From Okapia johnstoni (lineage: Eukaryota; Chordata; Mammalia; Artiodactyla; Giraffidae), in contig JAGTYA010000024.1 in NCBI GenBank assembly GCA_024291935.2, forward strand, positions 7,750,001-7,814,000: DNA of 64,000 bases, read 5' to 3'. This document shows, one piece after another, positions 43,440-55,180 of this stretch (positions within the stretch are counted from its first letter, which is position 1; every line of letters starts with the position of its first letter). The position numbers and the translations under genes were made by a program. The notes beneath the pieces are model-generated. The model saw only the letters and a program-made list of their open reading frames with translations. It searched no databases and was not told where the DNA came from.

Positions 43440-44040
43440 TTCCTTGCATTTCCACCTCTGTCTAAGCCACGATGAGCATCTCTAACCCGGTCACTCCAGC
43501 AGTCTCCTGGCCCACTCTCCTCCGCCTGTAATCAGCCCTCCACAGAGCAGCTGGTGCGGTTCATTTAGAAACGTAACCTGCAACGTGGTGTTCCTGCGTT
43601 TGCTGACAAGTGCTCAGTCCTGTCCGACTCTTTGCGAGCCCATAGACTGTAGCCTGCCAGGCTCCTCTGTCCATGGGATTTTGCCAGGCAAGAATACTGG
43701 AGTGGGTTGCCATTTCCTCCTCCAGTTCCTGTGTTTAAAATATTTCAATTTCTTCCTGATGAACTTGGGATAAAACGCAGGAGAGGTGTGGCCCATATAC
43801 CCCTCTCTCCCTCACTCCCTGCTGCTCTTTCCCCTGCTTCACTCACGCCAAGCTTCTTGGGTTCCTCAAAACCAACCAAGCCTTCCTTACCAGACCTCTT
43901 TCTCCGTGGGGCTGCGGCTCTTGCTTTCCCCCGCCTGGAAGACTGCTTGGAGATGGCCACAGGCTGGCTGCCTCATTCAGGCTCTACATCAGATGTCATC
44001 TCTTCAGATAGGCCTTCCTGGCCACCTAGTCTAACATGTA
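43440..44040 (+). mobile_element. L2 LINE 3' region, interrupted by a SINE
   Basis: Sense L2 wording: ctctaacccggtcactccag, ccgcctggaagactgcttgg, cagatgtcatctcttcagat, aggccttcctggccacctag. Bov-A at 43602-43724 is a later insertion. Confidence 0.65.
43602..43724 (-). mobile_element. Bov-A SINE unit
   Basis: A single minus-strand Bov-A unit lacking the tRNA head, flanked by gttcctg(c/t)gttt at 43590-43601 and 43725-43736. Confidence 0.93.
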
Positions 44041-46133
44041 GCACCCCTCACTACCCCCCACCCTGGCCCACACGCTTCTGGGTGCTGAGGTCACAGCTGG
44101 GAGCAAAATGAGGCGGCTCCTGATGTCAGGGGGCTTGCAGGCCAGCGCGGGGTGTTGGGCAGTGGACACAATGTCAGGCAGCGATAAGTGGCCTGAACAA
44201 AATAGATAGGAGAAAGACGTGCTGCTTTGGATGGTCAGCGAAGCCCTCTCTAGGGAGCTGGCTTTTGAGCTGAGCACATGACAAGAAGGAGCCTGCCTTT
44301 CAAAGATCAGGGCCCCTGAAGAGAGCATGTTTGAGGAACCTGGGGTGGAGTAAGAGGGAAGGGGTGGTGTGAGGACAGAGAGGAAGGCGGGAGCCAGACC
44401 CTGCTCGGCCCATGGGCCTTGTGTTAGGCATTGGATCGGGTTCTGGGTGTGCTGCTGCTGAGCTGGGCCGGGACACGCAGACCACTGGTCTGACCCGGGG
44501 AGGGATGGGGCGAGCACCCTAGGGGTCAGAGATGGCTCCCAGAGCTGGCCCGGCTGGGCTGGCCACAGCGAGCCGAGCAAAGCAGGACCCTGGCCCAGGG
44601 CTATTCTGCCAGGTCTGCGAGAACAGGAGCAGAGTGTGAGAACAGTCCCCTCTGGCCAGGCCAGGAGCGGGAGGGAGAGCCCTGTTCAGAGAGGAGCGGA
44701 CCGGGAGTGGGAGGAGGGTGAGAGCACATGGGGTGGGGAGGGGCCAAGTAAGGTGCCAGGCTCTGCTGGACTCCTGGCCCAGCCCTGCACCCCCACCGCC
44801 CAGGCAGGATATCACCAGACCTGTCATGTGTGAGGTGTGGCACTGCTGAGCCCCAGGACCCTGACATGCCTGGTTCTGGCTGAACCCTGGGCCCACGTGG
44901 CCTGGGGAGTTATCGGGGCCAGAAAGGGCTGGCCTGGAATCAGATAATTAGACTCGATTGTTGAGAGGGATCCTAGAGACCGAATTAGGTGTTCAGGAGG
45001 TGTAATGGAAAAAGATAAGGGCGATGGGGATTAAGAGGCCTGGACTCAAATCCTGGCTCCTGTTCTCCCAGCTGTGCTGTGACTGATGGGCGGTGTTGGG
45101 AGGTTCGGTGACAGTGCTGTGGGGAGCACCCAGCAGTGAGGGCTCATCGGTGTCAGGCCCAGCCCCCTATGTCACAGAGGAGGAAGCAGAAGGCCAGAGA
45201 GGAAATGGCTTGCCCACAGGCCACAGGGGGCGGTGGCAGAGCTGGGTTAGTTCAGGTCTTAAGCCCTGGTCTGGAGCTCTTCCGCGGTGGTGGGAGTGGG
45301 CCTTCTCTCCTGCTGGGTTCCATCTGGGGCAATCCTCTGTTCCTTCTGCAGGGGTGAGCCCACTGCCCGCGGCATCCCACCTTCTCCTCTACTCGCCTCT
45401 GAGCACCTACTACGTACGCATCTGCAGGGCTGTGTGGGGGGCGGCTGACAGTTCTGTGTGGGAGATAGACCTGTAAACAGCTTAAATACAAGGCAGACCG
45501 AAGTGACACCAGCAGGCAGCACAATGCAGCGTGGGCCCTGGTGGCAGACGGGCTTGGTTCTGGTGCTGTCACTTAGAACGGAGTGGTGGTGGGGCCCCAA
45601 CCGGAGTCGGGCCACAATGGAAAGGCCTCTGATCCACGGCCGAGCAGTGAGGACGGTAGTATAGTGGCGGCAACTTGCGGAGGTTTGGGAAGGAGGCGTG
45701 ACTGTGACCAAATGGCCTGTGTTTAGGACGGAGGCCCTCCTGGCGGGTGGAGAATGAACTTGGTGAAGTTTTCCCCCAGGTTCTTGGCTCTGGGAATGTT
45801 CCGCCTCCTCCTTCTATGGATAATTATCCTTCCTAAGAAACTGATCAGATGGGAAGCTGCAGGAAATGGTTTGGGACAAGGACTGTGTAGGAGTTGGGGG
45901 GAGAGCAGAAAGGATGTCGCAGGAGAGGGGATCGGTGCCAAGCAGCAGGAGGTGGCTCCCTTTGGAGGGGGTGGGGGAGCCTGGGCAGGCTGGAAATTTA
46001 AAGCATAGGGTGGTGGCTGTGGGGAATCCAGGTTCCTCAAAGCTCCTCTGCCCCTGGTCTCTGGTGGGGAAGAAGGTGAGATCAACTGGCAGGGTCTGGC
46101 TTTTCTGAGTCAACAGGAGCTGGGGACCTAATG

Positions 46134-46353
46134 GGCTTCCTAGGTGGTGCTAGTGGTAAAGAACCCATCTGTAAGTGCAGGAGACATAGGAGGTGCAGGT
46201 TCAATCCCTGGGTTGGGAAATCCCCTGGAGAAGGAAATGGCAACCCACTCCAGTGTTCTTGCCTAGGAAATCCCATAGATGGAGGAGCCTGGCGGGCTAC
46301 ATTCCATACAGTTGCAGAGTTGGACATGACTGAAGCGACTTAGCACTGAGTAC
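46134..46353 (+). mobile_element. Bov-tA SINE
   Basis: Plus strand, flanked by gggg(a/t)cctaatg at 46122-46133 and 46354-46365. Confidence 0.93.
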
Positions 46354-46904
46354 GGGGTCCTAATGAGAGAATGTGAGGCAGCAAAGCCCAGCGGCTGAAG
46401 CACTGAGCCGGGGGTCTGTGCTAATCCCAAGCCCACCTCTGCTGCTTAGCTGCCCTTCCACATTTGAAATTCCATCACTGTGGCACAGGGCCTATTATGG
46501 CAGGTGGGTGGGTGTATGCAGGGCTCCCTCTCCCTGCCCGGAGCACTCCAGCCATCCCAGCTCCCAGTAGGCCCAATACTTTAGTTGTGGGCCTGGCCTC
46601 TGCTCCCTTTTGGCCTCGCGGGTTAAACTGCAGCCCTCAGTGTGCTGAGCCTTCCGGGGAGCCAGGCTTCACCCACTTGGTGTGAACAGGTGACTGAACT
46701 ACAGTGACTGCTGGTTAATAGCGAGAAGCAGGCCAATCTTGAACCCAGGGGCACGGCTGCTTCTGCAGAGAGACACAGGGGCTTGGGGAGATTCAGGGCA
46801 TCCTTTGGGCAGTCAGGGTTCTGTTAGCCCAGAATCTAACAGACCTGGTTTTGAACCTCAGCTCTATTCACTTCGAGCTGTATAGCCTTGGGCTAAGTAC
46901 CTGT

Positions 46905-47740
46905 GTGACCTGTGAGCATTATTTTTTTCTGGAAATAATTCTCACCTGTGTTTTTTAAAAAACCTTTTCCCCCTCCGTTTATCTAATGGAGGAGTAATAT
47001 ACATCCATGGGGCTTCCCTGGTAGCTCAGGGGTAAAGAATCTGCCTGTAGTGCAGGAGATGCGGGAGATACTGGTTCGATCTCTGGGTCGGGAAGATCCC
47101 CTGGAGGAGGGCGTGGCAACCCACTCCAGTATTCTTGCCTGAAGAATCCCCATGGACAGAGGAGCCTGGCAGGCTGCAGCCCAGGGGTGCAAAGAGTTGG
47201 ACACAACTGAGCGACTGAGCACGCACACACCTACATACATACATACAGTAGATTACACTGATCTTAACGGATACATGTGGTTTGCTGATTATTTACAAAT
47301 ATTTGCACCCAGATGGAGATAGAGGACATCTGTGAACACGCCCCCAAGTCCCCTCTGCCTTCCCCAGTTTGTACCCCCACATGCCCCCAAGAGAGCCACC
47401 ATTTTGACTTGCGTCATTGTCACTTGGTTGAACCTGTTCTTCAACTCCATATACCTACAGTCAGACACAGGTGCTCTTTGTATCTGGCTTCTTTTTCTCA
47501 GTGTTTCCTGGAGGTTCCCCTTGATCTTTGCCTGTCCCAGCAGTTTCTTCTTTCTGTAGCTGTGTGTGGTATTGCCTTGTGTGAGTAAGCCACAGTTGAT
47601 TCATTGTCCTGTTAATGGGCATTTGGGTTGCTTCCCTTTTTTGACAATTATGAATAAAGCTGCTATGAATATTCTTATACGCCATAGGGTCTCTGTGAAA
47701 ATTGAGGTAAGCAATTACAGTAACATGTTTAATACTGAGA
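46905..47740 (-). mobile_element. Old L1 fragment, antisense
   Basis: Antisense L1 wording, clearest at 47590-47690 (cattgtcctgttaatgggca, aattatgaataaagctgcta). A Bov-tA is inserted at 47011-47225. Confidence 0.55.
47011..47225 (+). mobile_element. Bov-tA SINE
   Basis: Plus strand, ggcttccctggtagctcagg to gagcgactgagcacgcac, followed by an (ACAT)n-like run to 47247. Confidence 0.92.
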
Positions 47741-47867
47741 TTTTTTTAAAAGTCATTTATTTCAAAAACAAATTTTTTTTTGGCTGCACCATGCAGCATC
47801 CAGGGTCTAGTTCCCCAACTGTGGATCAAACCCACACCCCCACTTTGGACCACCAGGGAAGTCCCGC
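47740..47867 (-). mobile_element. CHR-type SINE, short
   Basis: Minus strand, flanked by perfect taatactgag at 47730-47739 and 47868-47877. Confidence 0.94.
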
Positions 47868-48569
47868 TAATACTGAGTTTTGACTTAGAGCTGGTGCTCA
47901 GAAAATTCTGCCCAGACTTTTGTTGTTGTTTGTAAAAAGGAAAATAACAAAAACAAACCAACAAACACTACATGAGTATTTAAAGAAAAATACGCAGGTC
48001 ATATCCTTTTCACTCCACCTCTCCCCACCCCCCCAGCTCCTCAGAGCCACGCCCCCACACCCCCTCTTAGAACTGATCACTCTTCACAGTTCAGTGTGTC
48101 TGCCTGGACTTTTCCCTACAGTTGCGTGATATTCTTTTTAATAAAAATAGTTTCACAATAATAATCATGCGGTCCATGATATTTTGTGACTTCACTTTTA
48201 TCATTAAATCTGATCTTTTAAGAGTCCCCTTATCTGCCTCAGAGGAGCAGTTTCAAGAGAGACAGGCTAGGTGAACTCTTGAACTGGTCTCTCGGGCCTT
48301 CCACCCTAGCCTGGCCCGACTGCCCTCAGCTTTCCTCCATGTGGAGCCCAGGGTGCAAGGTCTGGCTCAGTTGTGCCCTATCTGAGTATGTTCTTGGGCA
48401 TAAGTGCCTTGAGCTTTGTTTTTGTTTTTTTTCCTATCTTTGACTTAGGAGAACCCATACTTGCCTCAGAAGGATGTCATGATGTTTACATGAGACCAAG
48501 TATGGGGAAAATACAAAGCAAAATGGAAAGTGATGCATGTGTGCTGGTTATTAGGTAAAATCAGGGGCT

Positions 48570-48690
48570 GTCAGAGTTAGAGGAGGCCTCTGAGAAGCTA
48601 ACTCAGCCCATCGACCTACACGCTGAGGAAAGAGAGGCCTGGGGAAGGTCACAGAGCCAGCAAGTGATGGAGCCAGACCGAACAGGGGGA
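48570..48690 (-). repeat. MIR-like fragment, antisense
   Basis: gctgaggaaagagaggcctg, ggaaggtcacagagccagca and agtgatggagccagaccgaa follow antisense MIR/L2-end order. Confidence 0.5.
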
Positions 48691-49639
48691 GGTGTTGGAG
48701 CTACAGCGTCCCAGGGGGCCCCTCCCCCATTCCGCTCTCTCTGGACCCGAGCTCGGTTCTCATTAGTCCGCTTCCTATCTGTGGGGACTCCCTGCTGGGG
48801 AGGAAGGGTGCTCTAGAAAATTTCCCAGGCTCAGTCTCTCCCCTGGTTCCTGGCTGAGGCCACTGGGCGCTGGGAATTCCAGGCAGGGGACTGGTTCCCC
48901 ACCCTTCCCTGGTTCAAGAGTGCAGAGGTGCAGGAGGGTGGGGGGCAGAGGAGCCTTGGATGGGAAAGAGACGCAGCCCTGGCCTGGGACCCGCAGACCT
49001 GGGGCTCTGTGAGTCCCTCAGCCCCCTGGAGCTCGCTTCCTCCCCCTTAGAAGCCAAGCTAGCACCCCTGCCCCTGTCCTCTCAGACAGACAAGGCCTGG
49101 ATCTGAGTAGTCTGCTTGTAGCTCAGTGTCCAGGTCTCCTGAGCCTTCGCCCTCACAGCTTCTGCAGGAGAGGAGAGGGAGGTCTCCCAGGCCGGGGAGA
49201 TTACAGCCTAGGCTGAGGTCAAGAATCTGGAAGCAAAGGCCTGACCAGCGTGGGCTGGGCCTCTGCCTCACCACCCGGCTCCTTCCCAGGGAGCATTTAG
49301 TGTGATAAGATACCGGCCCAGGTGGGCCCCACTTTGCTTGGTGTTACTGCCTGCGGTACCAGGCACACAGTGGCGGAAGTGACTCCTGTGCTCTGGCTCC
49401 TGCCTGTCTAGGAGACGCAGCTCATTATGAAAGCACCCCAGGCAGTGATATCAGGGAGCCGGGCAGGCCCTTCCTTGGGAGTGCCCTGTTGGTCCAGGGT
49501 GGAGCTTGGGGACAGCCTCTGAGCCCTGGTATCTGCCTTCAGGGCGAGCTCATGGAGTGACACGTGTTCTAGTGGCAGTGACTGCTGATGTCACAGGAGT
49601 CCGGCCCAAAGAGTAGGAGGTGCCTCCATCTGGTGCTCG

Positions 49640-49815
49640 AGCCTTACCCTCCAGGCCCTCTCTGCCTTCTTCAACTTGGTGGGCCTCTCCTGACCCTGTG
49701 AGGCAGGTGGAGGTGTCCCCATTTGTAAAGGAGGACCCTGCAGTCTGGAGAGGTTAACTACTTACCCAGGGTCACACGCACCAGAAAGTGGAGGAACTGA
49801 GTGACTTTGAAGTGT
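49640..49815 (-). repeat. MIR SINE, antisense
   Basis: ctgtgaggcaggtggaggtg, ccatttgtaaaggaggaccc, acccagggtcacacgcacca. Confidence 0.65.
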
Positions 49816-50011
49816 AGGAAGCCAGGGTGAAAGAGCCCTTGAAGTTCCCTGGTCCTTTCCCTTCACAGAGGAGCAAACCCAAGGCCCTTAGTTAGGGCAG
49901 TGTGGGCCCTGGTGTTCAGGGACAGTTTTCTTTCCTTTCCACTGGTAACAACAATAGTTATTCCATTCCTAGGCCCCCAGCCTGCTCCTTGGAACATTCT
50001 GAGATGGTTCC

Positions 50012-50150
50012 TGGAGAAGGAAATGGCAACCCACTCTAGTATTCTTGCCTGGAGAATCCCAGGGACAGAGGAGCCTGGTGGGCTGCCATCTATGGGGTCA
50101 CACAGAGTCGGACACGACTGAAGTGACTTAGCAGCAGCAGCAGCAGCAGG
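50012..50150 (+). mobile_element. Bov-A SINE with (CAG)n tail
   Basis: Bov-A unit (ctggagaaggaaatggcaac to gtgacttagcagcagcagca), flanked by perfect gatggttcc at 50003-50011 and 50151-50159. Same subfamily as the copy at 32373. Confidence 0.94.
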
Positions 50151-50279
50151 GATGGTTCCAGTGAGGTCCATCCTTCAGAGAATTGAGAAAACAGTATCCA
50201 GATCGTTTTCTCTGTGGCTCAGATGAGGAACACGGCTGAGAGCCACCCTGGAGGATGAGCCACCGTCAGCTCCAGAGTC

Positions 50280-50420
50280 AGCCTCCTGGGCTGGAGTCCT
50301 GTTTGGCCCTGCCACTCACCAGCGAGGAGACCTTGGGCAAGTAACCTAGCCTCTCTGAGCCTCAGGTTCCACATCTGCGAACGGGTATGACAGGGCCTCC
50401 CTTACTGCATAGTTGTGAAG
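50280..50420 (+). repeat. MIR SINE
   Basis: gagaccttgggcaagtaacc, tctctgagcctcaggttcca, catctgcgaacgggtatgac. Confidence 0.85.
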
Positions 50421-50894
50421 GCTAAGGAGCCCTCAGTGAGGCTGTCATCATGAACATCCCCAACTCCTGGGGAAGCTGGGCCACTGAGCTGGTTAGAAAA
50501 CCAAGGCTTCACCCGGAGTTCCAGGCCTTTTGTCGCCAGCCCTGCAGGGGCTGCTCCCCCAGCTCCTGCGGCCCCAGGAACCCCCACTTACGTCCCATAT
50601 GAAGGGTCATCCGATTGGTCCTGCCCAGGGGGAAGCAGATGCTTGTGGATCTTTTCTCTACGCCTTCCTGGGCACAGTGCGCTGCCTTCTATGGGACGGG
50701 CCGGCTGCAAGTAGACAGATCAGCAGGCTCTCAGTCTGCCTGGGCCCTTGCCCCTCTGTGCCTGGCTCCTCACCAAAGAACTCCCAGCCTCCAGCCAGCC
50801 ACATCTGAGGATGTGCACAACCTGTGCCCTGAGGACCAGAATGACAGCAGGAAGCTGTTACGCGTCCTTTCCTATCCAGCAGCCTGGCTTGAGA

Positions 50895-51060
50895 GCAGAG
50901 CTTGGCCTCCGGGATCCGGCAATCCTGGAATCAAATGCCAGTTGTCTTGCTGGCTGGCTGTGTGCCGCCTGGGCAAGTTCTTTAGGCTCTGAGCCTCAGT
51001 TTCTCCTCCAAAAAAATGGGAACAGTGCCTGTCTCAGGTATGGCTGAGACAAAATGAGAA
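50895..51060 (+). repeat. MIR SINE
   Basis: atcctggaatcaaatgccag, gctggctgtgtgccgcctgg, gctctgagcctcagtttctc. Confidence 0.75.
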
Positions 51061-51654
51061 CGCACAGGGCTTGATGTGAGTCTCCCTTCCTGTTCTGGTG
51101 GCAGCTGGAGGGCTGCAGTGCACCCCTCCTCCGAGGCAGCATGCACAGGCCCATCCCAGGACTGGAGGTGCCTCTGCAAGGGTCCCATTCCTCTTCACTA
51201 GGGTACCAGACAGCTCCTGGTTCTCCTACAAGCAGAGCAGATGCAGAACAAGGGCACGTGGGTGCCGCCAGGGGTCCTGGAGGGAACCAGAGGTCTAGAG
51301 TGGGTCGGTGGCTCACCCCTAAGGTCACACAACAAAGGAGTGACAGAGCTGGCTGTGAACTGAAGCTTCTGCTCCCAGCACAGCGGGACAGAAAGCCAGG
51401 GCTCAGAGATGGAGGCAGCCTGGTTGAGCCGTGGCTCAGGAGTCAGAAAAAACTAGCTCTGGGGGCCTGGGTTAGGTCCCTTCACCTCTCTCTGCCTCCG
51501 TTTCCTTTGCAGAAGGAGGATGGCAGTACCTGTGTAGAGAACTTTCAGGAGGATCAGGCAGTTAATGTGGACAAAGCATCACAAGGGAGCACTGGGAAAG
51601 GGTAATTAAAAAAACCAAAAAGGTGGGAGTTGTGTGAGGGGTGGTACCGTGTTC

Positions 51655-51790
51655 CCAGTGAGGACTGGCTTTGGGATGTTGAGTCCTGGGTATGAATCCT
51701 GGCACTTCCATCACTTTACAGTGTGACCTTGGCCAAGTCCCTACCCGTCTCTGGGCTTCCTTCTTGGCATCTGTGAAGTGGAGGAGTCAA
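51655..51790 (+). repeat. MIR SINE
   Basis: gagtcctgggtatgaatcct, cagtgtgaccttggccaagt, ctgggcttccttcttggcat. Confidence 0.7.
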
Positions 51791-52576
51791 ATTGAAATGG
51801 TCTGGGAAGGGCCCCTGCCTCTTCTGACCTCCCGTAGCTTTTTTGCTGCCCCTCTTCTTCCCCAGGAGAGGCCCGATGTCACTTTGCTGTTTCTGGAGCC
51901 CCGGGCCTTCCTGGCACCAGGACCGAGGCCTGCAGCTGGCCGTGTCCTCATCTCTGCAGTGTCCTCTAAAGGGCAGCTTCCTCTGAGCATGCTTGGCTCT
52001 CCCATCCACTCCGTGTGTCTCCTGGCTCCTGGAAGCCTGGGGCAGCACACTGTCCCTGGTGGAACAGGGAGAAGAGGCTGGGAGAGGCCCACCCGCACGC
52101 CCTCTGTGTCCCCCTCCTTGCTGACGATCAGCCAGCTGGGGTATTTTCAGGAGAAGCATGTGGACACTTTCAGGGCAGACCCCATATGGATCCTCGGGCA
52201 TCTTCTTAGGGAGGACCTCTGGCCTCCCCACCCCAGCAGCCTGCCTCAGTGATACAGCTGCTGAGGGTCCAGGGAGCCTGGGCCTGCACAGCCCAGCCAC
52301 ATCCCTAGGGCCCCAGATCTGTGTTCAGGTACCCTGGCAGGACGTTCTACAAGTTTTGTAGGGGATAAGAAGTGGACCCAGTTGGGGCTCTAGAGGGCTT
52401 CTACCTCTCTTCAGCCTCCCCTCGGCACCTCCAGAAACTCCTGCCAGCCAGGCTCAGCCTGAAATTGATGCTGACAGGGACAGGGCACCCAGCTCTGCTT
52501 CAGAGGGGCTGCCCCAGAACGTAGCCCCGTCTCCTGGGTGGCTGTGCTCTGGTGCCAGCAGGCCCTCTCCAGCCTG

Positions 52577-52620
52577 GGACTGGGGCACAGGGTGGGGACT
52601 GGGGCACAGGGTGGGGACTG
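52577..52620. repeat. Short tandem repeat, 20-base unit, just over 2 copies
   Basis: gggactggggcacagggtgg occurs twice head to tail at 52577-52616, then gggactg begins a third copy. Confidence 0.9.
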
Positions 52621-52669
52621 GGCCCTCCGTTGAGCTCTTTCTCTGGCAGCCTTGTTTAAGATGTATCAT

Positions 52670-52800
52670 TGCTTTGGACCCTCAGAACAGCTCTTTGACG
52701 TAGACATGGTGGTGAACCTTGCTTTTCAGACGAGGAGACAGAGACTCAGAGGGGCGAGTGCCTGCAAGTAGGTGGCAGAGCCAGGAAACAGATTGCTGGG
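52670..52800 (-). repeat. MIR SINE, antisense
   Basis: cctcagaacagctctttgac, ttcagacgaggagacagaga, agtaggtggcagagccagga. Confidence 0.7.
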
Positions 52801-53129
52801 TTCTCAGGACCAGGTTCCCCGCCTCCCTGATTTGAGTTCAAACTTGAGACAGAACCTGGGTGTGACACCCCTGTTTGTTCTTCCAGCGTCTCCCTCCCAG
52901 CCAGCTCGCTCCCAGCCCACACCTGGACCACCTCCCCTGGCCCAGCCCTGCTTGGAGCCAGGACCAATCCCTCTGCTTTAGTCTCCCAGGGAGCTGGCTG
53001 CCAGGGCCCCCAAGAGAAGCTGCCTCTGGCACAGACATGCCGCCCGACCAGGGTGGGTCCTGCTCCCACCAGGGCCTGACTTTGAGGCTGGGCAGTGATG
53101 ACCACAGCTCCCTGGGAGTTTATTTGCCT

Positions 53130-53290
53130 TTTTTACCTCCTTTTCTCACAGCCACCCTGTGCCACTGTGTTGTTGCTAGAGAGGCAGGAAGTGGGGTTCA
53201 GGGCAGTACCATGATTTGCCAGAGATCACAGAGGAGTTCAGGTTTAGAGCTGGGACAGAAGCCAGCACCCTGGTTGGCAGCCAGGACTCT
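53130..53290 (-). repeat. MIR SINE, antisense
   Basis: tctcacagccaccctgtgcc, catgatttgccagagatcac, gctgggacagaagccagcac. Confidence 0.55.
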
Positions 53291-53434
53291 TCATGCTGCC
53301 CCGTGCCGCCTCGTGCAGTCTTGCTCGGCGTGAAGACTTCTCTGGCCCAGACATTGTGCTTGTTGGCATGGGCAGAGATGGTGAGTGTTGCAGAGCCCCG
53401 GCTTTGTTCATCAGCAGGGCTCACCAGTCAGACA

Positions 53435-53575
53435 TCAGAACTGGAAAGGCTCTTGTTATGCCTCTGAGGAAGAGGAAACTGAGGCCAGAGAAAGGCCAGG
53501 GCTTGTTCAAAGCACCTAGTGAGGTGGTGGCAGGGTCTCGACTGGAACCCGGGTCTGCCGATCCTGAGCCTGGCT
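53435..53575 (-). repeat. MIR SINE, antisense
   Basis: ctgaggaagaggaaactgag, tgttcaaagcacctagtgag, ggaacccgggtctgccgatc. Confidence 0.65.
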
Positions 53576-53924
53576 TTGGCTCAGGTGCTTCTCCTCTCCC
53601 AGTGTAGCTTTCTGGTCTCTGCGGGCATTTGGAGGTGAGATGGGGGCTAGGGCTCATCCATCTGTCAGAATCTTCCAGAAGCAGGGCCAGCTGCCCCCAG
53701 AGCCTAGACTTGCTTGCTGGGCAGTTGGAGAGCTCTGCTCCACTCCACGATGCTGAGCTGAGGGGCAGTACCGTCTCCCGCTTCCCTCCCTGAGGGGCTT
53801 GTAGGCAGGACTTTTTCGCTGTGTCTGTCAAAGCCCTCCGGTAGCTCTGCCTGGTCCACCAGGTTGACCCAGAATTCCCTCTCTAGGGTATTTAAGGCCT
53901 TTCACAGTCTTGCCCTGCATGAGC

Positions 53925-54070
53925 ACTGGACTGGGAGTCCACAGTCTCGGCTTTATGACCTGGCTTGGCTGCTATCCATGTGATCTTGGGTCAGTGTCTG
54001 GACCTCTCTGAACTTCTGTTTCCTCATCTGTTATCTGTTTGCCCTCGGTTTTAGTGAGGACCAGAGGAGA
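53925..54070 (+). repeat. MIR SINE
   Basis: gctgctatccatgtgatctt, gtctggacctctctgaactt, ctgtttcctcatctgttatc. Confidence 0.75.
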
Positions 54071-54257
54071 GGCTGCTTTACGACCACCTCTTCAGGTAAT
54101 TATTTCCTCCTCGGCCTTCACCCTCATTTGTGCCCAGTAGAAGCCTTCCACCCACACCATACTCATTCTGTCTGTCCCGCCTTCCCGGATGCTGGAAGGC
54201 CTTCCCTGTGCCTCCCTAACCCCAGCGCTTCCTTCAGGCTCAGGCCAGTTCTCTCTC

Positions 54258-54400
54258 TCTCTCTTTAGTCGCTAAGTCATGTCTGACTCTTGCAACCCCA
54301 TGGACTGTAGCCTGCTAGGCTCCTCTGTCCATGGGATTCTCCGGGTAATAATACTGGAGTGGGTTGCCATTTCCTTCTCCAGGGGATCTTCAGCTAGCGC
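54258..54400 (-). mobile_element. Bov-A SINE with (CT)n at its tail
   Basis: (CT)n at 54253-54266, then a minus-strand Bov-A unit (agtcgctaagtcatgtctga to cttctccaggggatctt). tRNA head missing. Confidence 0.88.
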
Positions 54401-54689
54401 TTAGTGCTCACGCACTTAGAGCCAATACTGAAGATTAGGTTCAATTAGGACAGGAATCATGCCCTTGAATAGTCATGCAGACTCACCAAGAAAGTTTGAT
54501 GCTTGCCCAGTGCCAGGCTCTGTGCTGTGAGGGAGAGTCAGCATGAGTAGGACAGGGTCCCTGCCCTTGAAGAGCAATCTGGAGGGGAGACGGCCAACCA
54601 GCCCCATGGTGTGAGCAGACCCTCTCGGTCTGCTCCGGGCTCCCATGTCTGGGACTCATGCAGTCCTCGCATCAACCTTGTCAGGTCAC

Positions 54690-55180
54690 GAGGCAGAAGA
54701 CCATCATCCATTGAGCAGATACTGATGGCGAGCCTACGGCCTGCCAGGCACAACTCTAGATGCCAGGGACACAACAGAGATTGCGGCAGTCTGCCCTGAC
54801 GGAGCTCACGTTCTGGGTCACGGGGATGTCAGTGAGTGCATACAAACGGTCAGGAAGTTCTAAGTGCTCTAAGAACGATAAAGCAGGTTAAGCAGAGAGG
54901 AGGGAGGGTATGGGACCTGGTAGAAAGGAGGACTTGCCATGCACCTATTCAGTGCCGATTCACCCATTCACCTATTCAGTTTCAGGCAGAGGAGCTAACA
55001 GGTGCAAAGGCCCTGGGGTGGAATGATGTTTGCACTCAAGAAAAAGCAAGGAGACCAGTACAGCCAGAAGGAAGTGAGAGTTTGCCACTGGATTGGATGT
55101 GGATTGTGAGAGAAAGAAAAGAGTCAGGATGATTCCAGGGTCTGGGCCTGAGCAACAGTGATGCTGGGGAGGTGGGGACC
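54690..55180 (-). mobile_element. L2 LINE, antisense, two adjoining segments
   Basis: ttgagcagatactgatggcg, ccaggcacaactctagatgc, gtgcaaaggccctggggtgg, ctggattggatgtggattgt, gagtcaggatgattccaggg. This order is that of an L2 3' end and adjacent coding part read backwards, with a gap. Confidence 0.65.

Larger units (their letters stand above)
42222..49639. other. Intron 1, third part without genes
   Basis: Unassigned stretches: 42222-42862, 43101-43439, 44041-46121, 46366-46904, 47878-48569 and 48691-49639. Weak L2 traces run at 42240-42500 and 44100-44300 and MIR traces at 45010-45260 and 46810-46900. The rest is GC-rich unique DNA. Confidence 0.6.

Noticed and set aside
51692..52300. Overlapping 186- and 194-codon frames on both strands
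   Set aside because: Mirror-image frames on opposite strands in a GC-rich stretch starting in a MIR; no homology recognised.
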